64,000 bases of DNA, taken from assembly GCA_963965975.1 (NCBI GenBank), contig OZ014411.1, forward strand, positions 25,155,249 to 25,219,248, given 5' to 3'. Positions 35,929 to 47,500 of this stretch are shown here, one piece after another. This DNA is from Xestospongia bergquistia. Taxonomy: Eukaryota > Porifera > Demospongiae > Haplosclerida > Petrosiidae. A program made the position numbers and the translations under genes. Numbering within the stretch: the stretch's first letter is position 1; every line of letters begins with the position of its first letter. A model generated the notes under the pieces. The model saw only the letters and a list, made by a program, of their open reading frames with translations. It was not told where the DNA came from and ran no database searches.

Positions 35929-37190
35929 GCAATATTGTAAAGATATTCAACTTTCCTACTTAGATCACCTAAAGAAACAATCCCCACTTCAAGTGATCTA
36001 ATGTACTCGATGAGTGAATGGTTTTATTGATAGATGAATGAATAGATGGATCAGTGGATTTGATAAATGGAGAACAGATAAACACATGGTCAGACAGTCA
36101 GGTAAACAAACAGGTAGAGGAATGTACAGGTTGTGGGAATAATAACTTTCAAATGTCTAAGTGCAAACATTACTTTGATGTGATGTAATCACAGTAACTA
36201 GCAGTTACTTTGATGTGATGTAGTCAAAGTAACTAGAAGTTACTTTGATGTGATATTTTACTACATGTACATGCCATATCACACAGCTTTCAAATGTCTA
36301 AGTGCAGACTGCTGTCTAGTGACAATATAGTAAAGATATTCAACTTTCCTACTTAGATCACCTAAAGAAACAATCCCCACTTCAAGTGATCTAATGTACT
36401 CGATGAGTGAATGGTTTTATTGATAGATGAATGAATAGATGGATCAGTGGATTTGATAAATGGAGAACAGATGAACACATGGTCAGACAGTCAGGTAAAC
36501 AAACAGGTAGAGGAATGTACAGGTTGTGGGAATAATAACTTTCAAATGTCTAAGTGCAGACATTACTTTTATGTGATGTAATCACAGTAACTAGCAGTTA
36601 CTTTGATGTGATGTAGTCAAAGTAACTAGATGTTACTTTGATGTGATAATTTACTACATGTACATGTCATATCACACAGCTTTCAAATGTCTAAGTGCAG
36701 ACTGCTGTCTAGTGACAATATAGTAAAGATATTCGACTTTCCTACTTATATCACATAAAAAACAATCCCCACTTTAAGTGATCTAATCTAACATAGTATG
36801 AAACATAATAAGTAACATAAGTAACACAACTTTCAAATGTCTAAGTGTAGATGTTACTTTGATGTGATGTAGTCACAGTAACTAGAAGTTACTTTGATGT
36901 GATAATTTACTACATGTACATGTCTTATCAATAACTAACACGACTTGAATATCATAAAGATACTCAACTTTCCTACTTAGATCACCTAAAGAGACAATCC
37001 TCACTTCAACTGATGCAATGTATTCGATGAGTGAATGGTTTTATTGAATAGATGAATGAATAGATGGATCAGTGGGTTTGATAAATGGAGAATGGATAAA
37101 CACATGGTCAGACAGTCGGGTAAACAAACAGGTAGAGGAATATACAGGTTGTGGGAATGTATATAATTCCTTTGTAGTTACTTTTCCTTA
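35929..37190. repeat. Tandem repeat of about 393 bp (two good copies and a diverged third)
   Basis: Copies start at about 35931, 36323 and 36717 (CAATATxGTAAAGATATTC). Each holds AGATCACCTAAAGAAACAAT, GATGAATGAATAGATGGATC, GGTAGAGGAATGTACAGG and two or three of the partly self-complementary 35-bp units with GTTACTTTGATGTGATG. The block corresponds to the intron sequence before the BDP1 linker exon. Confidence 0.75.
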
Positions 37191-37191
37191 A

Positions 37192-38887
37192 TTCACTAGA
37201 CCAGTCAATGGAGCTAGAAGATGTAGAGGATGAAGATAGAATGGTACCACAATTAAAAATTAGAGCTAATGATAGTATCCAATTTCATGTACCAACGTAT
37301 ATGTACATGTATATAACATCTACAATATAATTAACTACTGTATTGGTTATCATATTTTATAGTATGTTAGTGGAAGCTACACAGACACCTCTTCATAATA
37401 TCAGGTATCATATAAATGTAGAAGAAGTATCACTTCTCAAATTGTTATATATCAATCTTGTACAAGGAATCCTCACTTGCATGCATCTACTCAATTCAAA
37501 TTTTAGTATACATTTACATTTTGAACTTTGGTGTTCCATGATGGCTACATCTTAAGAATGTCTTTAAATGTTCTTTAGTAATGTCAATGTACATATTATA
37601 CATATACATATGTTCATATAATACATGTGTATATATATATATATTATGTATATTATAATACATACATGTGTACAGATAATATGTAAATATAATTCATAAG
37701 TATGTACATATTATATGTACATTATAATACACATATGTATATATGTACAGATAATATGTAAATATAATTCATAAGTATGTACATATTATATGTACATTAT
37801 AATACACATATGTATATATGTACAGATAATATGTAAATATAATATATATATATATATATATATGGATATATGGATAGATAGATAGATATATATATGTACA
37901 TATAATTATGTATGTACATTTTAGTTCATAATAGTATTTTTTGTCTAGTGACACAATCACTGAAGGAGGAACAGAATATACAATAATCTCTAACATAGGT
38001 ACTCCATTGGTCAATTCCTGTTCCAATATTAAACACCCTTTTTCCTTGCAATTACTTTGCTAATGTCTTATTTATTAGAGTGGAAGTAAACTAAACCATC
38101 CATTCTCTTTGTAATCCAGTACAACAATAGAATTTTAACTATTTGAGCTTACGTATTGCTTTTAACTAGAGAAAGAACACCAGATGCTTCAATGACCTAT
38201 GACTACACATTCATCTTTGTTTGCTCAGTGATTTATTAATTTCATTCTAATACTATATTATATAAATTGGTACCACTTCTATTCACTTTGACCCTTAATT
38301 TAAATTACATTTGAATATTACTATTACTTCATCTCAAAGAAGCAAAGATCCAAATCTATCTTTGTAATTAGTTGTATCATTTGTTTTATATGAAGTAAGT
38401 TAAAGTAGTCCAACAACATATTGATACACAATATTTGTATTTACTAACATATAATAATGAAATATCAACCTACAGTGATGGTTATACATCTTTCTTGACT
38501 CAAATATTACCTCTAGAAATATTCAATAAATCAGAAAGCTCTTTAAATCTGAAAAAACGTTTCTGTGTTTAAATTTCCTAAATTCACTTTTATATTCATC
38601 ACTTTGGGGACTATATTACACAATAGTTTCTCTGTATCCATGGTTACATGAGGAATTTGTGTTGCAAAATTTGTGGTTATAAGAAACCATCTGATGATAT
38701 CCCATTAAATATCGTGACATGTATTTATTATTCTTTGTCAAAGATAATGACTCACTGTGATTATAACAGTTTATATTTCTGTTTAGAATAAATTCAAGAA
38801 AGAAGAAAAAATAATCCACTAAGAATATCTACTGCTTTAGAGAAACTGTGTACTACACCACTAAAGACAGCTTTAACATCATCTTAA
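37192..38887 (+). pseudogene. BDP1-like fragment L (linker exons, cut SANT part 1, terminal exon)
   Basis: Linker exon 37192-37296 (3' end decayed), 42-nt exon 37363-37404, and the first 35 bases or so of SANT part 1 from 37949. These are then fused near 37984 to last-intron sequence (ATAATCTCTAACATAGG), so the rest of SANT part 1 and all of part 2 are deleted. The terminal exon 38787-38887 is one base short. AT-rich repeats occupy about 37590-37910. Confidence 0.78.
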
Positions 38888-39370
38888 TTTGTAACATGAT
38901 AACTTCAACATGTATTGCATTTTATATTTAACAAATACTTCATTGAATCATTACTAATCAAACCACCTTTGTACCTCTATTTTTAACTGTTAACCAACCT
39001 CACTCTCTCTCTCTCTTTCTCTCTTGATATGGTAATATCAAGAGAGACTAGCTGCACAAGACTAATTCATAGCCTTTGGTTGCTTTAATAGTAAAATGAT
39101 AATGTTAACATTCAAGATAAATGTCATTAATACACAATGATTATTAATTTATAATGATGAGATTAATTAATTTTGTGAAAGATCTATTCTCTGACTTGTA
39201 TGAAATTATTTTCAGTTTTATTATAAAATATTGTTAGCAAGAAAATCATCAAAAATTATTATTGTTTACCTGATAGATGTTATTAATCAATTATAATGTT
39301 AATAAATTGAGTGGACATTACATAATACAACTACTCATTTTATATAACAATACAGAAGAAAAAAAAAACA
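38888..39370. other. Convergent gap with strong hairpin
   Basis: A 12-bp stem with GGTA loop at 39019-39046 (CTCTCTTGATAT / ATATCAAGAGAG), after a CT tract; then spacer with a probable minus-strand poly(A) signal. Confidence 0.6.
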
Positions 39371-40221
39371 TTATTTAGTACATACAACACAAGTAATAAC
39401 CCTATTATTGACATAGGGAGGACATGGTAGACCAGTACAAGTTCCTTTGACAAAATAGAACAAAGCACCATTGATGTCGCCAGAACTACCATAAATAGAC
39501 TCAGCATCTTTATCAACACACTCATATACAGCATTCCTATTATGATCATAATATTCAGCCATGAGATAACCTACATATTCTATAGTCCATGATGTAGGGC
39601 AGACAGTTTTAGCTGGTATCATTAGTTGAACAACTTTTGTAGAAGTATAACATACAGCACAAGGAACATTATGATCATGTTTAGAAGGAAATATGTTGTT
39701 TACATCTTGATATTCAGCTCCATACAAATAGTCCTGACTTGGTGGATTGGCAGTACTCAAGTAATCAGGAACTTTAGGTAGACAGATATAATTAGCACCT
39801 CCACCACTGTGAGTGTAATGACTACCACCAGCTATTCCTTCATAAAGTAGCTGTGCTCCTGTGTTATTAGGACAAGACTTTCTACCCCATCGTGTATAGA
39901 CTACACCACCATTTTTTGGTCCAGGTGGTCCTTGTTTACCACGATCTCCTTTGTCTCCTTTATCACCTTTGTCTCCTTTCACACCATCTCTCCCAGGTAA
40001 GCCATCACGTCCATCTCGACCTCGTAAGATCTGTAGATAAGGATGTTTTAGAGTACAGTCAGTAGTGTTGGAGTCATGTACATTTCGTTTCACCACAACA
40101 TTATTAGAAGAGTCTGAAATAAGATTAATAATGTTGTAACTTGATGTTATGATATCATACCTTTAGAAGACTGCATTAGATGAACAAGCAGAAAAATCAA
40201 GAAGACTTGTAGAAGTTTCAT
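39371..40221 (-). CDS. Short-chain collagen C4-like, copy 9 (intact, last of the array)
   Basis: Exons 40161-40221 and 39371-40113, 267 aa. Domain order is as in copy 2. Replacements: VKRNVHD in the linker, VPDYLSTANPPSQDYLYG and YQDVN in the first variable patch (closest to copies 3 and 5), WTIEYVGYLMAEYYDHNRN in the second. All 10 C-terminal-domain Cys are kept. Beyond its promoter (40314-40321) the array ends and a different minisatellite begins, so this is the edge copy. Confidence 0.93.
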
Positions 40222-40313
40222 CTTGTTATTATTATATATGATGACAAATCAGTATGTTAGAAATGTATGTTAGTCTCTCTTGAATTTTGTAAATTTCTTA
40301 CTTCATTTCAGAA

Positions 40314-40321
40314 CTTTTATA
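40314..40321 (-). promoter_or_regulatory. TATA box of collagen copy 9
   Basis: Minus-strand TATAAAAG, 93 nt upstream of the ATG at 40221. Confidence 0.6.
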
Positions 40322-40340
40322 GTCACAGTAACTAGAAGAC

Positions 40341-41360
40341 TGTAATAAACTTTGTAATATCAGCTGTCTTTACTACAGGAAGTTGTGCTAGCCTGATACT
40401 TTGAAGGGTGAGAAGAAGTAGAAAGTCGAGTCATATTGGCTAGTTGATGAAACTTGACCCAGCTGCTATGAGGATAAACTTTGTAATATCAGGTATCTTT
40501 ACTACAGGAAGTTTGTGCTACCCTGATACTTTGAAGGGTGAGAAGAAGTAGAAAGTTGGGTCATATTGGCTAGTTGATGAAACTTGACCCAGCTGCTATG
40601 AGGATAAACTTTGTAATATCAGGTATCTTTACTACAGGAAGTTTGTGCTACCCTGATACTTTGAAGGGTGAGAAGAAGTAGAAAGTTGAGTCATATTGGC
40701 TAGTTGATGAAACTTGGTTGTTATGACCCAGCTGCTATGAGGATAAACTTTGTAATATCAGGTATCTTTACTACAGTAAGTTTGTGTTACCTTGATACTT
40801 TGAAGGGTGAGAAGTAGAAAGTTGAGTCATATTGGCTAGTTGATGAAACTTGATTGTTATGGCTCATCTGCTATGAGGATAAACTTTGTAATATCAGGTA
40901 TCTTTACTACAGGAAGTTTGTGCTACCCTGATACTTTGAAGGGTGAGAAGAAGTAGAAAGTTGAGTCATATTGGCTAGTTGATGAAACTTGGTTGTTATG
41001 ACCCAGTTGCTATGAGGATAAACTTCATAATATCAGCTGTCTTTACTACAGAAAGTTTGTGTTACCCTGATACTTTGAAGGGTGAGAAGTAGAAAGTTGA
41101 GTCATATTGGCTAGTTGATGAAACTTGGTTGTTATGACCCAGCTGCTACGAGGATAAACTTTGTAATATCAGGTATCTTTACTACAGGAAGTTTGTGTTA
41201 CCCTGATACTTTAGAGGGTGAGAAGGAGTAGAAAGTTGAGCTATGGTGACTAGTAGCTGAATGTTAGTTGTTACTATGAGGATAAACTTTGTATTATTAG
41301 ATATTATTCCTACAGGAAGTTTGTATTAGCCTGATATCTTAAAAGGCTGAAAAGGATTAG
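40341..41360. repeat. Minisatellite, period about 130-138 bp, eight units
   Basis: Units begin with GAGGATAAACTTTGTAATAT near 40471, 40601, 40739, 40875, 41013, 41150 and 41278, with a first partial one at 40341. Each contains TACTACAGGAAGTTTGTG, TGATACTTTGAAGGGTGAG and GGCTAGTTGATGAAACTTG. The last units decay toward the start of the secreted-protein gene at 41394. Two degenerate units recur at about 47967-48150 before the second copy of that gene. Confidence 0.9.
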
Positions 41361-41393
41361 AGAAAACAGTCTGTTCTTTGTAGCTAATGCAAG

Positions 41394-42975
41394 ATGATCT
41401 CTGTCAATGTACACATTGGATATATATTTCTAATTTTTGTTGTGACTGGATCAAATGCTTGTAGCAGTTCCTCTAATGGAGATCTTCTTCTTTCCACAGT
41501 GAATTGTGCATTATCTAATCTTGTTAAAGAAAATGAGCAGCTACGGAATGAACTGACATATTGTAATGGCAGTAGTGATCAATCAATTAGTAAGATGATT
41601 AGTAAACACCACATGATTAGTAATATTAATTTTATTGTTGACTTTGCAGATCATTATTCACAGTATGATCGTATTACTGTTGATGGTGTTAGATGGACAA
41701 GATTTTGGTGGTATCAAGGCACTGGATGGCCAACCAATGAAACTGATGTGCTAGGAGGTAAATTAGACCCTGTATGTTTGTTATTGTAAGTTATTATTTT
41801 GGTTTTCCTCTGTTAGCTGAATTTGGTTCCTGTTCACCTCATGCACCATACTGCTTTAGTCGTTTACCTCCTGCTCTGCAGGAACAAACATCTGAAATGC
41901 TTGGAATAGATTCAAGTGGAAATACATATAGGTATAAAGTATACTATCATTATTATGAAAATGATTATAGCTTGAATTTAATTTCTTTATTCATAATCTT
42001 TAATTACTGTTACAGATGGGTCTTTAATCCATTACATGCCACTGCTCATGCAGTCTGGAATGCATTCTACCATCATTTACCTCAGAAAGTAGTAAACAAC
42101 AAGCCATGGAATCCAAAAGTGATCACAGGTAAACATGACTAGTAACACGTAATTGTCTAGTCCAATCATTTAATGGTACTTGTGATGTTATTCATTTTTA
42201 TCATACAAAATATACAATATACATTAAATGCCAATCAAAATTATCCATCTTGGTATTGGTATTTACTTGTTGGTGTGTGTTTCTATTGTTGTTGTTGTTT
42301 TGATATCTACATTCAAACATGGAGCAGTAATAGTTGAATGTTAATTTTAGGAATTATAGTCATTTACTTAATTGTTTTATATTTAAAACAAAAATTTACC
42401 AAAAATGGGGAATAGGAAATCTTTACCCACTAATTTTAAAAGTTACTAAAGTTGGGTTAGTACACACTCTTAAATGTAAACAGTAATAGGCATAATCATT
42501 TCATCAAAAACAATTTTAATTAATATAATACAACAACATTATTTTATAATTTCTGCTATAAGCTAAATAAACTCACAGTAACTTAAAATTGTTCTTAATA
42601 CTTTTTTGTAGGTCATGGACCTGTAGCTCCACAGGACAGTTTTATGTATCGTATTGAACATGGAGTAAAATCACTACTAATAGATGATGATAATTGTGAC
42701 TGTAAAAGCAGTCTCAGTATGGGACATGGTATGTGTATTGACGGCTTTGATTCACGCTTTGGCAAAGAAAACTCTTTTGGAGTTGATGCTCTCTATGATC
42801 CTGGTTGTAACTCTACTAGACCAGATTATTCATTGTCTCTATATTTCAGAGGTTAGACAAAGAAAAGAATGTATACTTTATTAAGTTTTTTATAGATAAT
42901 GATAACTGTCTTGACATCACATGCCCTCAGGGACAGAAGTGTTTTGACGATATTAACAGTTACTATTGTCAGTGA
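41394..42975 (+). CDS. Secreted Cys-rich protein with EGF-like tail, copy P1 (family not recognised)
   Basis: Six exons with GT-AG junctions and consistent phase: 41394-41589, 41650-41757, 41817-41931, 42016-42128, 42612-42851, 42896-42975; 283 aa. I do not recognise the family. Seen: a signal peptide (MISVNVHIGYIFLIF then SNACSSSSN); a short heptad-like stretch (LSNLVKENEQLRNEL); a Trp- and Cys-rich middle (GVRWTRFWWYQGTGWPTNET, FGSCSPHAPYCFSRLP, VWNAFYHHLP, KPWNPKVITGHG); an IDDDNCDCKSSLS region; and a last exon reading DNDNCLDITCPQGQKCFDD then YYC, the first four Cys of a calcium-binding-EGF-like module, cut short by the stop. The first intron could also be read through in frame, but the same intron in copy P2 has a stop, so it is a true intron. 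Probably extracellular; role unknown. Confidence 0.8.
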
Positions 42976-43210
42976 ATGTTTATTGTTGTAATGTGTATGG
43001 CTATTTAGCCTGTTTATGAGTTTTTTAATAATTAACAATTATTATTAATAAATGTAGTGTATTTGATGTGATTGTCATCATAATAATTATAATATATTTG
43101 TTATGTTTATTTTATATTGTGGTTATTTTGAACATGCTTAGTTGGTAACTTTTTCGGTCATTTTTGTGGGCTTTCTTCTTTGTAATCCTTTCTTTGTTAT
43201 GGTAATCATA
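42976..43210. other. 3' flank of P1
   Basis: AT-rich sequence with AATAAA at about 43047-43052, a plausible P1 poly(A) signal. Nothing else seen. Confidence 0.4.
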
Positions 43211-43800
43211 ATAAATCCTGTATTTGCCTTAAAGGAAGGTTATTACAACTGATGACAAAGGTGACCAAATGTCTATTGTTGGGAAAATTTGAGAGTTCAA
43301 GCCAGATACTGAACGATTCTCCACTTATGTCAAGATACTTAAGCTTAAGATATATTTTGATGCCAATAGTGTGACTGATGAGAAGAAAGTTGCTACTTTC
43401 CTTACTGTGATAGGGGCAAAGAACTATGAGCTTTTTAGCAATTATTATGGCAAACCTCAATACCAAGTCATAAACAAGACTCGATATAGACCACAGAGAA
43501 CTATTTTGTGCCAGTTCCCATTATTATGGTTGAATGCTTCCAATGTCAAAAACATGACCTAGCATCTAGTGAGAACATTGCTGCATGATCCAGAGTGCAG
43601 AAAGGAAGTCCTAAGCTATGCATCCTACAGAGGGAAGGTTGTAGCTTTAAAAAGCCTTAATATATTTAAAGATTCAAACATGTGTCAAAATTGAACAATT
43701 GTTCCTGCTTGTATAAAAAGGAGAGAAGGATCCTAGAGGTATGAAATGCAAGAGAGACGCGAAATGGTTACAAACAGAGGAAGCAGATGATGTAGAATTG
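43211..43800 (+). mobile_element. Gag-like fossil of an LTR retroelement (Ty3/Gypsy type), left copy
   Basis: Fragments resembling the N-terminal gag region of Ty3/Gypsy elements (a PDTERFSTYV motif, then FLTVIGAKNYEL). No protease, polymerase, integrase or LTRs are recognised here. It is a broken, old remnant, already present before the 7.25-kb duplication since a second copy lies at about 50470-51065. Confidence 0.55.
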
Positions 43801-43992
43801 TCAATATTCACCATCACAAGTCAGTCAGGTCCCTCAGTGTATTGAGTTACAATTTTATGGAAAGAATGTAGAATGTAGATTGATACAGAAACTGCAATGT
43901 CATTTATTTCTGAGTCTACGCATGACAACTATTTCTGAATGTTGAATTGTTGAATTGCACCATTCTAATATTGTTATTTGAACTTGTACTTT

Positions 43993-44865
43993 TCAAGTGG
44001 AAATACATACAGGTACTATCATTACTATGAGAATGATTATAGCTTGAATTCGGAAACCAATTAGTTGCTTTATTCATAATCTTTGATTGCTGTTACAGAT
44101 GCCATTACATGCCACTGCTCATGCAGTCTGGAATGCATTCTACCATCACTTACCTCACAAAAATATTAAACATGGAGCAGTAATAGTTTAGTGCTAATTT
44201 CAGAAATTATAGTCATTTCCTTAATAATTGTTATGTATTTTAAACCAAAAATTTAACAAATATGTGGCATAGGAAATCTTTACCTGCTAATTTTGAAAGT
44301 TACTAAAATAAGGTTAGTACACACTCTTAACTGTAATTAGTAATAGGCATACTCATTTCATCCTAAACAATTTTAATTAATATAGTAACACAACATTATT
44401 GTATAATTTCTGCTATAATCTACATAAACCCGCCCCACAGTAACTTAAATTGTTCTTAATACGTTTTTGTAGGTCATGAATTTTGTTGACAGCCCTGGTG
44501 AATATTTGCTTTATTTATATTTAAAAAAAAAGGGATGATTGTTGAGTCAGCTCAATATTGGAAGGACTCTGCTATCTGGTGAACATGATGATTATGATTG
44601 AAACAGGTATGTAGTAGCTTTATTATTTATAAAAGTTGAAGCTTAATGAGTGTAATCTTTAATAGTTACTCCAAGAAATGTTTATTGTATTCAATGATTA
44701 TTGTTGTAATGTATTTGTGACATCTGGTTTCTAAGGGTACAATTTTAATTAATATAATAACTCAATAGTTTCTGCTATTATCTACACAAACCTACAGCAA
44801 ATTAAAATTGTTCTTAATATTTTTTTGTAGGTCATGGATCTGTAGCTCCACAAGACATGTGTATA
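43993..44865 (+). pseudogene. Relic exons of the secreted P gene, left copy
   Basis: About 43995-44160 matches the end of P exon 3, the next intron and most of exon 4 (TCAAGTGGAAATACATACAG; CACTGCTCATGCAGTCTGGA). At 44829-44865 a stub of exon 5 (GTAGGTCATGGATCTGTAGC) remains. Between them lies intron-4-like sequence and about 340 bp of unidentified DNA including a poly-A run. It has no open reading frame of any length; a decayed third copy of the family. Confidence 0.75.
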
Positions 44866-44996
44866 GTTATTAAGCCTTTTATGAAATTAATATAATTTAC
44901 AACCATACTATTAAGTAAAGCAATAAATAATGGTTAATGTATGAATGACATCTTTTTACTTCGTCATAGCTAATCCATGTAATATGACATTACAAC

Positions 44997-45524
44997 CAGA
45001 CATGGGGCAAGCATTTAATGAAGTGCTTGAAGCACAAGTTAAAGCATTCATAAAAGGGCTTAAGCACAAGTACAAGCATTTATGCTTCCAAAAAATAAAT
45101 GCTTGAAGCACAAATTCAAGCACTTAAAAATGCTTAAAGCACAAGCACAAGCACTTTTGACCAAAAATTTCCTTTAAATAAACAATTTTATCTAAGTCAA
45201 TTTTTAAAATAATTATTGTTAGATCTTATAAACATTAGTTTATAGAACGTAGCATCTGTCAATTGGCATCTCTTTGGCCTAAACACAAGATGATAGCAGA
45301 AGATTATTAATGGATGTGCTAAGTGCACAAAGTACTTGCAGCATTTGTGCTTAAAAGTTCTTATAAAGTGCTTTAAAGTGCTAATACTATAAAGTGCTTA
45401 AGCACAAGCACAAGCATAAATGCTTACACATAATAAATGCTTGAAAGCAGCACCTCTAAGCAGTCCAAAAAATGTACTTAAAGTGCTTTCAAGCACAAGC
45501 ACTCAAGTGCTTGCCCCATGTCTG
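44997..45524. mobile_element. hAT-type MITE, left copy (528 bp)
   Basis: Ends are perfect 16-bp inverted repeats, CAGACATGGGGCAAGC and GCTTGCCCCATGTCTG. An 8-bp target duplication ATTACAAC flanks it (44989-44996, 45525-45532). The CAG...CTG ends with 8-bp duplication are typical of the hAT superfamily. The subterminal parts are packed with AAGCAC and GTGCTT words in both directions (more than twenty), as expected of hAT transposase binding arrays. There is no coding capacity. Confidence 0.88.
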
Positions 45525-45532
45525 ATTACAAC

Positions 45533-45745
45533 ACTATGATATTTCTTATATAATTATGAGGATAAACTAAAATCTTTATATATAAAGTTGGAAAATATTA
45601 CTATAAACAATTTTCCCCAATTATGTTGATAAAACGTTGCTATTAACAATGTTGCTATAATACAAAAAGAAATTTAATATTATATCCAAATCATAAAAGT
45701 GGATCAAAATTAATGATGATAAATAATGAAATTATAACTTAACTT
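45533..45745. other. Spacer behind the MITE
   Basis: AT-rich 3' flank of the hydrolase fragment that follows on the minus strand; nothing else seen. Confidence 0.4.
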
Positions 45746-47500
45746 TTACAAACTTTTACTAATTTTTGTAATAAACTGATTAATTAGTTGTGCACATTTT
45801 TTAGGTTTTTCAATAGAAATACAATGACCACAATTGTTAAGGACGACTACTTTACTCTGTGGAGCAAGCTTTTTTAGTAATTTGGCCCAGAAACATCACA
45901 AACCTATATTAATGTAAGAAATAATAATCATCAAATCAAAACTAATAAATGGTTGTCTTGTAATAGCAAGTACACTTTATAAATATAATTATTAACCCTT
46001 AGTTCAATAAGGAATTTTTTCAATTAGAAGCATTACAAAAGTGGCTATCTCTTTTGAATTGTTTCTTATATAAAAACATATTTCAGTACAAAATAGTCAG
46101 GCAAAAGCTTGTATTATGGGGAATATAAACATATTTTTAATGTCAAATATATTTTACTAAATTCAGTTATACATACAACTTAAGAAGATATTCAACTATA
46201 TCCATTATAATTATGTTCTCTAACTATAGCAAAAACATTAAAAACAGTATAAGGTGTAAATATGTGTGACATTATGTAATTGTGGAAAGCCACCATTCAC
46301 TCAGATGGGATGCCTAGTTTACTACTTTTCCAAATAGTTAGAGCTTTAGTTGTTATATCCTGTATGTTAAGAGGAGTTATAAGACCCATTGAATGATACT
46401 ATTCACTTTTCTCTAACTAATTCCTAACCAGAGACCATAACACTGAGTCAGAGGTCAAACTCAAATTGGACATAGTTTATCTTCCATATAAATGCAATGA
46501 AACACAAGAAACTTGCAGCTAGATATGGCGCATATTGTTTCATATTTGGCACGAAAAGGGTTAAATATAGTTGTGAGACTATGATATAATGGTAGCATAT
46601 CAATACCTCTTTACATTAGAATGTACATTAGCCCTTTTGTCTTTGCATTTTAAGTTTACATTATATTGTCCTCGTGTATATACCTTAAGCCTACTATTAC
46701 ATTAACTGTGTATGTTAAGATTTCTTGAGACATATTTACCTGGTCCTGTTGTCCCCAAACAACCAAAGATGGAATGTACTTGCTTTTTTCAACTCTGGCT
46801 CTGATGATTTCTTCAGTCTCTCCATTACTTCTCATATCTCTTATAACTAGGTGAGAGAAATGCCATAAATTGATGATATAGAACACGATATGTAACACAA
46901 TGTACTTTAATGTACAAACGCATATACAATGCAAATAAGAGGAGTAAAAATATTTTTAATTAGGGGTACTGTGGCCTACATATTTTATTAATCTGACAAA
47001 TTACCTTTTTCAAATTTTGGGTAGTGTTGGCTGTGAATACTGACAACAGCCTCTAGCATGTGATTAGGTAAAAAGAGTCCTTGAGGTTGATATAAAACTA
47101 ACTCCAACATGTTACGGAACTCATCAGCTGTCTTAGGAAGTAGAGGGTTCTTTTGATTATTAACTCGTCCTTCCAAGTAAGCCATAGTAGGTGAACATTT
47201 TGCACCAATTCGATGACCAGCTACAATGAAAATATGCTGTGGTCATTGTGCACACAGAAAATAGAGGAATTTGACAAATACAGTTCTTTAAATATGACAT
47301 TTTAATGTGGCTACTCATACAACCTGTATGGTATCATAATTACATTATCTTGGAGATACACTAAGTCTTTTACATGTAAAGTGATTCATGACAACAAACA
47401 TATCATGTACAATACAATGCTTAGAGCAAGTACAGTGAAGATTTACAAGTACCTTACCTGCTGGACTGATCAGAGTTACTGAAGCAAGTCTCTCTGGATG
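45746..47500 (-). pseudogene. ABHD6-like hydrolase, 3' duplicate (exons 4-6 and part of 3)
   Basis: Matches the complete gene at 53000-56855: exon 6 at 45746-45903 (one base short, GGCCCAG for GGCCCCAG, so its frame is broken), exon 5 at 46740-46846, exon 4 at 47005-47220, and the 3' part of exon 3 at 47458 to about 47500, where sequence switches to P-gene relic. The nucleophile Ser, the HG motif and the membrane anchor are missing. It is a by-product of the 7.25-kb duplication, not a gene. The intron between exons 4 and 5 preserves the empty target site of the piggyBac-like insertion (TTAA near 46905). Confidence 0.88.

Noticed and set aside
37769-38026. Tyr/Ile-rich minus-strand frame
   Set aside because: Translation of the AT-rich tandem repeat.
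40341-41360. CRISPR-like regular repeats
   Set aside because: Units are contiguous, 130-138 bp, with no unique spacers; a eukaryotic minisatellite.
41590-41649. Reading P1 exons 1 and 2 as one exon
   Set aside because: The stretch is open in P1 but has a stop in P2, and has good GTAAGA and TTGCAG ends in both, so it is an intron.
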